Shown: positions 56,902 to 64,000 of the stretch, piece by piece
How the letters are laid out: each line of letters begins with the position of its first letter
Numbering within the stretch: the first letter of the stretch is position 1
Origin: Dugong dugon
Taxonomy: Eukaryota; Chordata; Mammalia; Sirenia; Dugongidae
Direction of reading: 5' to 3'
DNA: 64,000 nt
NCBI GenBank assembly: GCA_030035585.1
Contig: CM057481.1
Location: forward strand, 63,001,128 to 63,065,127
Program-made: the position numbers and the translations under genes
The notes under the pieces: generated by a model
What the model saw: only the letters and a program-made list of their open reading frames with translations
Databases searched by the model: none
What the model was told of the DNA's origin: nothing

Positions 56902-58899
56902 AGTCTCCTTAAAATCACTATTGAAGTTTGAAGTGGGGCCTGATTTTTCCTCAGCAGATGTGTGCTTTCTGGTTCTCACGTGGTCTGTAATTACAATTAC
57001 CACTTTTAAGACTGGGGCTCTACATAGCCTCTCTGCTATGGTGTGGAATCTTGCCTCTGAACCCCAAATCCAGGATTTGGGGCCCCCTAACCATTGCCAA
57101 ATTCCCTGACAGAGACCACAAACTTGCCTGTTGGGATTTATTCAATTGTTTTCTTCTCTCCTGCTGGGATACTTACCTCTTACTGGGTTTTCCTCATACT
57201 TCTTGTGTTCCTAAACAACCATCAATACTCTGGTCCCTTTCTTTGTGATGACCGTGTAACTCCCTCCTGGCCAGGAATCCTCCCATAACCTGTCCTCTCT
57301 CTCACTCATCCAGTGATAAATCGGGACCCAGACTTCACTCTCCCTCCCTCACTGTGGCGAACTTCTGAGTTTCCAGGTCACATACACTGTATAATGAAAA
57401 ACCAATATGGTCTGAGTAAATGGCCAGCAGATAGATTGGTTAATAATTAATTTGGGGCATTTGAGGATTTTTATTTTTGAAAATAAAGTAGGCGACTCTT
57501 AAAATGTAGTCTTCATGAATGTTATCCCAGTTAACTTCACAAGTAATAATTTGAAAAGTGGGTCCTAATTTTGCCAAATAATTCTGGAAGCAAGAGTTTT
57601 TTGGGGGGAGTTTTTCTTCCATTACTAAGTAAGTAAACTTACTTAGTGCTGTTATGATGTGAGGTTTGAGACAAGTGTGTCTGCTCTTAGTCCCTCTGCA
57701 GGCAGGACAGAGGGTGACATCTCCAATTCCTGACGTGACTATTAGCACTTTAACAGGACCCTTTTCCCATGGACTCCAGGGTGCACTGTAGGGTTCAGAC
57801 AACACAGGGACTAAGCAAAGACAGGTCCAGCTAGAAGAAGAACTTGTTTTAAGCATGTTTCAGAGTTTACAAAGCACATTTATACACATGTGGTAGCCTC
57901 CCAAAAAAGGGATAAGGCAAAAGTGCATTTATTAGAAGCATTGAGCAAGGTTGAGTCAGGCAGTGATGGTGTCAAAACTCTGAGCTTCTAGTCTAAAGCT
58001 GACTGATCATGTTCTTTAAGCCTGGACAGACTGGTGATGGTGTGGACACTGGTTTGTTGAGATGACCAGAAAAAAAGCCTGCTCCTAAAGTAATTGATTC
58101 TCTCTTGAAACCTTCCTCTATCCAGTGTAGACTTCGTTCTAGATTTAGTTTGGGAGGGAATAGCCAGAGTAGGGGGACTGGATCCTTCCCTGTTCCAAAT
58201 GACTGCTTCCACCATTATTCCTGAACCTGCTACTATTCTTAGGTGACATGAACATTGGGTAGAAGCTTATGCTGGAATCCAGAGGAGAGGTGAAATGTAG
58301 GAGAGATGAGACAGAAAGGAGAGATCATTTTAGCAATTCGTTTGGAAGGTGATAATGTGGTTTGAGTTTGTTTTGGTATGAGGGAAAAGATGCTGAATAC
58401 AAATAGAGAGGACAGTGAGTATGAGTTCACAAAGAAGTGTCAGAATCCCTGTGTTTCTTTAACACAACCGAAGACATACATCTCCTAAAGAAAATAAATT
58501 CAAGGGAAAATGGTGCATTCCAAGATTTTAAATAAAAGTCCCCAAACTAAAAGGTTCATACTGTATTCAGCATGCAGCAAAACTCTAGAGAAGTTTCCAC
58601 TTGTGCAGATAACAGACTAAGGAGAGTTGGGGCCTCACTAAAGCCCTGATTTAGAAAGAAAAGAGATTCCATTCATTAGGCCTGTCCTAATTATTGCTGA
58701 GAAATCAAGACATTGAGATTGGCCCAGTGTAAACAAGGAAAGGCTGATGAATGATTCAATAACAAAATGAACCTACATGCCAGTGCCTTCAAGTACATAA
58801 TAAAGTTCTCTTTTTATCTACTTGTTAATGCTCCCTGAACCTTTGTAATGTGACTAATCCTCAACTAGTTTTAACGTTCTGAGTGAGTATAGCATGTAA
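56902..58899. other. unique non-coding sequence with two perfect short palindromes
   Basis: About 2 kb, no supported gene. Perfect inverted repeats occur at 57062-57082 (10-bp arms CCCCAAATCC, 1-nt centre) and 57624-57647 (11-bp arms ACTAAGTAAGT, 2-nt centre). A 138-codon minus-strand open stretch (57440-57856) has protein-like text but no recognised domain. Confidence 0.5.
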
Positions 58900-59040
58900 G
58901 GGTCTAGGCTTTAGAGCAAGAATGCTGCTTGTCTTCAAATATCAACTCCTTCACTTACATAGAAGCTGGTGATCTTAGGCAAGTTACTTTATGTCTTGAA
59001 ATTGTTTCCTCATCTGTAAAATGGATAAAAGACTTCTAAG
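58900..59040 (+). repeat. MIR SINE
   Basis: 'tctaggctttagagcaagaa', 'cttaggcaagttactttatg' and 'ttcctcatctgtaaaatgga' are the sense MIR order. Confidence 0.82.
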
Positions 59041-59041
59041 G

Positions 59042-59190
59042 ACCTTGAGTGGTGTAAGTGGTTTGCAACTGGCTGTTAATCTAAAGGTTGGAAGTTTGAA
59101 CCCACCAAGTGGCGCTGCAGAATAAAGACCTGGCAATCTGCCAGGGAAGAAAACCCTATGGAGAAAACTCTATGAAATTGGCTTGTTTTG
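59042..59190 (+). mobile_element. AfroSINE, plus strand
   Basis: 'gagtggtgtaagtggtttgc', 'ctgttaatctaaaggttgga', 'agtttgaacccaccaagtgg', 'cgctgcagaataaagacctg' and a decayed tail. It starts right at the end of the MIR core, so it inserted into the MIR. Confidence 0.78.
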
Positions 59191-59704
59191 TTTTAGGGTT
59201 AACAGTTTCAGCAAATAAAAATACAGATCCCCTGTTAAATATGAATTTTAGATAAACAATGAATAAATTTTTTAGTATAACTATGTCCCAAATATCACGA
59301 GACATTCACTGTTTATCTTAAATTTAAGTTTAACGAGGCATTCTGTATTTAACCTGGCAACCCTAACAAGATTACATTTATTTTCTTAAATAATTCTCAT
59401 AGTACAGTACTAGCATATTGTTTGTACACAGTAAGCATTAAAATATTAATTACCTTTTTTTTTATCCTATGAAGACTGTCTAGTACAGATCACTTATATA
59501 TTATATTAGGAAACTGAGTTTTGGAAAGTTTATGGTACTTACTCAAGTTCATAGAGCAAGTTTTTACTTTACCAGAAACAAAACTCAGCCTTGCCAGCAC
59601 TGATTTTTATACTACACCTCACTGATAACAGCAGCTCTAGGTAGACTGTCCAGGTGAAGTGAAAAGGTAGAGTTCTCATTTGATTATGCCTTCTCTGAGC
59701 CCAA
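59191..59704. other. unique non-coding sequence
   Basis: AT-rich, no recognised feature. Confidence 0.4.
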
Positions 59705-59880
59705 TGCTAGACCCATGCTTTGTGAAGTGTGGCCAGTGGACAAGCAGCATCTGTATCACCTGAGAGATTGATAGAAATGCAGACCCTCAGGTCTTTTCCT
59801 GGACCTTCTTCATTAGAATCAGCATTTAACAAACCCCCCAATCTATTTGTTTGCAAATTACAATCTGAGGAACTCTTTTC
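59705..59880 (-). repeat. MER5A-like hAT-Charlie DNA transposon remnant
   Basis: 'tttgtgaagtgtggccagtg', 'gacaagcagcatctgtatca' and 'cctgagagattgatagaaat', with 'gcagaccctcagg', are the reversed MER5A order (short non-autonomous hAT). Diverged, no transposase. Confidence 0.65.
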
Positions 59881-59915
59881 TAACTCAACCTGAGGCTTAT
59901 CTTCCACCACCGAAA

Positions 59916-60095
59916 CAGTGATTCTTAGTCCTGGCTGTTGATTAGAATCACAGGAAGTGGTTCTAGAACATACTGATGTCTGAGCCCTACTCTCAGAGAT
60001 TGTGATTTAACCAGTCTGGGAAAGGTCCTGGGAATTGGTGTTTTTCTTTCAACTCCCTAGGTGATTCTAATGGGCTTTCTCTGCTGAGAACCACT
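59916..60095 (+). repeat. MER5-type hAT-Charlie DNA transposon remnant
   Basis: Ends CAGTGATTCTTAG and CTGAGAACCACT are inverted-repeat-like. Interior 'attagaatcacaggaagtgg', 'actgatgtctgagccctact', 'agattgtgatttaaccagtc' and 'cctaggtgattctaatgggc' follow the order of short MER5-type elements. It lies 35 bp from another such remnant. Confidence 0.75.
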
Positions 60096-60468
60096 AATTT
60101 AGGAAGTGCTTTGCCCCACTTCTCCACCCCCAGGTGAAAGATGCTGGGGGAAGTTAATGTCTGGATGCTCAGTTTTTTTCCTGTAGCATTTTGGTGGCGA
60201 TGAGATGGGTGCAGGATAAGCAGAAGGCACAGGTAGAACAGACTTTCAGGACTCTATGAAGCAGTTCATACTCTGTTCTACTCATCCCCAACCTACCTTA
60301 GCAAATAGTAGGATCAAAATGAGACGTACTGCTATCTAAGGTACTGCTGGAATTCCACTGAGAAAGCAGGATCCACCTCTTACATGCCCAGAGCCAAAAT
60401 GCCTTCATCTCACAGCACAAGGAGGTTGGTATTGGAAGTTGATTTTGATGATTTTAATAGGTTCAACT
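60096..60468. other. unique non-coding sequence
   Basis: No gene or recognised repeat. Confidence 0.4.
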
Positions 60469-60480
60469 ACTGGTTTATTG

Positions 60481-60683
60481 GAGTCAGTGGGTGGTGCAGA
60501 TGGTTAAGTGCTCAGCTGCTAACTGAAAGGTTGGTAGTTCAAGTCCCCCCCAGAGGTGTCTCAGAAGAAAGGCCTGGAAATCTACTTTTGAAAAATCAGC
60601 CATTGAAAATCTTACAGAGCATAGTTCTACTCTGAGTCACATGGGGTCATCAAGAGTCAGAATCGACTTGAGGGTAATTGGTA
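60481..60683 (+). mobile_element. AfroSINE, plus strand, with exact target duplication
   Basis: 'gtgggtggtgcagatggtta', 'agtgctcagctgctaactga', 'aaggttggtagttcaagtcc', 'tcatcaagagtcagaatcga'. Exact 12-bp duplications ACTGGTTTATTG at 60469-60480 and 60684-60695. Confidence 0.93.
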
Positions 60684-60854
60684 ACTGGTTTATTGAAGGA
60701 GTTTTCCACCTTCGATGTTAGTAGGGAGCAAGGAAACCTAGGCAAATGCACTATCTTCACCCAAGATACTTTGTAGTAATACTCCAGAATGATATTTCTG
60801 ATATCTATGCCCACAAAGATAGCATTAAGAGAAAGAAGGAGGTTGGGCTAAGCT

Positions 60855-61228
60855 GTGAGATAACAGTTCTCAGTGGTTTGGACAGATACTGGACTGGTGG
60901 TTGTCCCGTAATGTGTAACGTAACGTAACATAAGGTAAGGTAATGTAACCTTCCAATGATATGATCTGATGCTATCAACCAATCAGTAGAAAGTAGAGTT
61001 TCCTTGGGGCTATGGTCTGCCTCCAGAATATAAATGGATGTTCTGGCAGAGCTCACTTTCTCTTTTGACCCTTCACTCTTTCTGTTGCCTGTCCTCCAAG
61101 TCTTGGGACGCAAGCCTGCAGAAGTCTCCAGCGTGCCACCTGACCTGCAGATTCTAGACCTGCCAGCCCCGCAATTACATGAACTAAATCCTTGAAGTAA
61201 ATCTCTCTCTCTCTGTATATATATCTAT
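60855..61228 (+). repeat. LTR of an ERV-like element (family A, copy 4), partial
   Basis: 'agttctcagtggtttggaca', 'caaccaatcagtagaaagta', 'gagtttccttggggctatgg', 'caagtcttgggacgcaagcc', 'ctaaatccttgaagtaaatc' follow family A order. The 5' end is degraded. The usual 'gcagttatgtaatgatg' zone is replaced by a TAACG/TAAGG pentamer run (60912-60950). A minus-strand SINE fragment replaces its 3' end. Confidence 0.7.
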
Positions 61229-61355
61229 AGGGTTTTCTATGAGTATTATCTTCTGGAGCAGACCACCAGGCCTTTCTTCCAAAGCATCTCTGGATGGACT
61301 CGAACCACCGCTAGCAGCTGTGTGTTAACTATTCACACCACCCAGGTACTCCACA
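61229..61355 (-). mobile_element. AfroSINE fragment, minus strand
   Basis: 'tagggttttctatgagtatt', 'ggagcagaccaccaggcctt', 'ctctggatggactcgaacca', 'cacaccacccaggtactcc'. Same sub-variant as 4423-4641. Tail partly lost. Confidence 0.75.
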
Positions 61356-61477
61356 CAATTCAAAAAGGCCCATTATTCCTGATCCTGTGGGTCAGTTGTC
61401 ATCTCAAGCTCCAAGCTCCTTCTCTTGTTTCTCCTCTACAGTCTGGCCCATGCTTCTGAGAGTCCCTGTCATGTGGG

Positions 61478-61700
61478 GCTAAGAATGTGGGTTTTGAAAT
61501 CAGGCTGCTTCAGTTTGAACCTTAGCTCCACTGTATATTCACTCTGTGACTTTGGGTAAAATGTTTAATCGTCTCTGATTTGTTTTCCTAATCTGTAAAT
61601 ATTAATACTCCCTATCTCCTGGGGTTGTGGTGAGAATGAAGGGAGCTAATCCACACAAAATACTTAACCAGGACCCAGGGCTCATCAAGTGCTCTGTGAG
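61478..61700 (+). repeat. MIR SINE, nearly full length
   Basis: 'tgaaatcaggctgcttcagt', 'ttgaaccttagctccactgt', 'ctctgtgactttgggtaaaa', 'cctaatctgtaaatattaat' and 'gttgtggtgagaatgaaggg' appear in sense order. Confidence 0.85.
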
Positions 61701-62204
61701 TGGAAGCCACTGGCACCATTATTCTAGGGTGCTGTTTTTTTCTCCTCATTTTGCCACTCAAGCAAAGACACAAGCTCTCTTGCTCGTTTAATAAAGATAT
61801 TTATGTAACAGAATCACTGAAGGTTGAGGAAAAGGGAGGCGTATGCCATCACAGAAAGAAAAACAGCTTAAAAGTGCATATCAGAAACCTTTGGTCCTAG
61901 GCTCCCCTGTGACCACTGCCAACGGGAAGACCCTCATTTTTATCGCCTATTCACTGTACCTGAGGCTCATGGTCATCCTTCTGAGTAGCTTCTCTCCTTC
62001 CCTGACTTCTAGAGCTCTGGGGCCCTCAAAACTTCTGTTGACCAGCCTATTAATCAATCAGTGTAAGAGCAGCCTCTGGTCCTAGAGATATGGTGCCTTT
62101 TACTTCATTAAGTAGAGCTATTCAGTTCTCCATGTCTCCCCAGCTCTCTGCCCCATTTCAATCTTTTTGGAATGAAGGGTCAGGTTCAGAGACTCGTCAA
62201 ACTA
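61701..62204. other. unique non-coding sequence
   Basis: No supported gene. Three overlapping open frames of 60-80 codons lack motifs. Confidence 0.4.
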
Positions 62205-62530
62205 TTATCATATTCCTTTGTTCAAAACTATTTACTGAACTTCTATTATGTGACAAGAACTGTGCCGAGTGATGGGGAATATGATGATAAATAGAAATAG
62301 ACAAGGTCCCATCTCTCATGGAGCTAACGTTTGTGGAAGAGTCAGAAATCTGACTTAGACAGGGGTTCAGGGAAAACGTACGCTGGAAAATGAACTCTGA
62401 GCTGAGATCTAAATAATGTATAAACATTCACTTGGCAAAGGGAGGGGCATGGGGGGGTGGGAAGAAAGGAACTGGAGAAAGCATTCCTGGCAGAAAGACC
62501 CCAGCAGAAAGACTCATTCTCAGGACCAAA
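62205..62530 (+). repeat. ancient pan-mammalian interspersed repeat fragment
   Basis: 'actgaacttctattatgtga', 'gaactgtgccgagtgatggg', 'aaggtcccatctctcatgga', 'gctgagatctaaataatg' and 'ggagaaagcattcctggcag' follow the common old repeat 'cctactatgtgccaggcact...'. Same type as 2770-3290. Confidence 0.45.
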
Positions 62531-62859
62531 TAAAATAGCCAGACTTTCTGGTTGTATTAGTCTGAGTCCAACAAGGAAAAGAGAAACCACCTTTAATTCT
62601 TAAAACAGAAGGAATTTGGTAGAGAAAATTGTTTACTTCCGTGAAGGAAAAACTAAGAAAGCTAACAGAGGATAGCGAGACAACATCGAGATTAGCAACA
62701 CAGGCAGCTCTTCTTAAATTTAAACCTTTAAATTTACATTCTTAAAAGTAAAAAGTTTTTCCCTTAAAGATACATGATTAAGAAAACTAAGGGACAAGTC
62801 ACAGACCATGAAATGCTTGCAAATCATATCTCTGATAATGAACCAGCATGCACACTGTA

Positions 62860-63708
62860 TTCAAAAAACACTTAGAACTCAATAACCACTACAAACAACC
62901 CAGTCAAAAAATGGGCAAAGATTTGAATGGCAGATATTTCACCTTAGATGTATGAATGACGAAAAAGCACATGGGAAGGTGGTGAATACCCTTCATCGTT
63001 AGGGAAGGACAAATTAAAACTATTTCCTACCGATTAAGATGCCTCTAATAAAAAACACAAATGATACCAAGTGTTGAGAAGGATTGAGAAAAATTAAAAC
63101 CTTCATACATTGTGAATGGCGGTGTAAAATGCTACAGCCACTTTGGAAAGTAGTTTGGCAGTTTCTTAAATAATGAAGCATAAACTTGTCATAAGAGGTA
63201 GTAATTCCACTTCTAGGAATTTACCCAAGAGAAATGAAAACATATGTCCACACAGATAATTGCACGTGAATGTTCACAGCAACTTACATGTAATAGCCCG
63301 AAACTGGTAACAAGCCAAACACCATCAACTGGTGAATTCGGATTCGTTAGATCCATACAATGAAAAACCATTCAGCAATAAAAAGAAATGAACTACTGAT
63401 ACATGCTACCTTAAGTTGACCTCAGAAACATTATGCTACATGAAGGAAGTAAGACATGAAAATGACAGACTGTATTTAAATTCCCAGACATAGAAAGCAG
63501 ATTGGTGGTTACCTGGGGTTGGGGTTAAGAATGTGGATCAGTCGCAAATAAGCTCGTGCAAAGTCTTTAGGGTGATGGAAATGTTCCCAAACTGGATTGT
63601 AGTAATGATGGCTTAACTCTAAAAATTTACTAAAACAAAGGATTGTACTATTTCAATGGGTGAAACATGGTATTAAACTATACTACAATAAAGCTATTAA
63701 TATTGCAA
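62860..63708 (+). repeat. old L1 3' end, plus strand
   Basis: 'cagtcaaaaaatgggcaaag', 'aaatgctacagccactttgg', 'ctaggaatttacccaagaga', 'agcaataaaaagaaatgaac', 'agattggtggttacctgggg' are the classic end of an old mammalian L1 (ORF2 C-terminal region and 3' UTR). Coding frame is destroyed. Confidence 0.85.
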
Positions 63709-64000
63709 ATAATATATCTTGTTGCTGTAACTCGCTCTTTCTGTTAATGGGATCATGCTATCTTTTCCCTTTTTATGGGTTGCTGTTGAAGATTTCGCAC
63801 CATTTATGGACAGCCTTGTTGGTCAATTTCTAGTTAAGTTCGTAGATATTAAATACCTCGTTAGAACATTATGTTTCTCCTTCTGAAGTCTGCTTTCCTT
63901 CAAGCAATTATTAATCACTCTTGTCAGAGGCCATCTCTCAAGCCAGCTGGCTACAAGTCTCAGAGCGCTCTGGGGCCATTTGTCACCAAGGCGCAACATC
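63709..64000. other. unique non-coding sequence at the window end
   Basis: No recognised feature. Confidence 0.4.

Overview
This window reads as mammalian nuclear DNA from an afrotherian, most likely the elephant lineage. Three signs support this. There are many tRNA-derived SINEs of the AfroSINE type (minus copies end in a 'gcgccaccagggttcc'-like head; plus copies run through 'ctgctaaccaaaaggtcag' to 'gctatgagtcagaatcgact'). There are BovB/RTE-type LINEs whose 3' end resembles the SINE tail. There are long L1 elements of non-primate type. The species is inferred from these families, not proven. I found no host protein-coding exon, rRNA, tRNA gene or CRISPR that I can support; nearly every long reading frame belongs to a retrotransposon or lies antisense to one.

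Layout. 1-7.9 kb: mostly unique sequence with an LTR (1263-2109, itself hit by a SINE), a minus-strand SINE, and old MIR/L2 pieces. 7.9-10.6 kb: a nearly complete but broken RTE/BovB LINE on the plus strand. 10.65-14.4 kb: old L1 pieces, a second RTE 3' end (minus strand), a probable ERV internal remnant joined to an LTR, and an old L1 piece on the plus strand. 14.4-31.15 kb: a large minus-strand L1 complex. An older L1 (about 15.1-16.4 and 24.18-31.15 kb) was split first by a 5'-truncated L1 (16411-16874) and then by a full-length L1 (16886-24164) with an exact 11-bp target-site duplication. The older L1 carries about 9-10 tandem monomers of about 160 bp in its 5' region (about 29.2-30.8 kb).

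31.3-37.7 kb: an L1 3' end, an L2 piece, a partly inverted LTR, a second LTR abutting it, an RTE tail, an MLT2-like LTR and unique sequence. 37.77-46.03 kb: a three-level nest. An AfroSINE with its own target duplication is split by a full-length plus-strand L1 (12-bp duplication), and that L1 is split by a solo LTR (5-bp duplication). 46-64 kb: mostly unique non-coding sequence with an MLT1 LTR, further SINEs (several with exact duplications), another solo LTR (5-bp duplication), a young 5'-truncated L1 (15-bp duplication), a possible old processed pseudogene, MER5-like DNA transposon remnants, MIRs and a terminal old L1 fragment.

Functionally this is a retrotransposon graveyard with readable chronology. 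The L1s supplied the machinery for their own insertions. The RTE lineage is the probable donor of machinery for the AfroSINEs, since the 3' ends match. No L1 or RTE here looks able to move now: every ORF2 and ORF1 carries stops or frameshifts, and the best-preserved L1 has lost one aspartate of its reverse-transcriptase active site.
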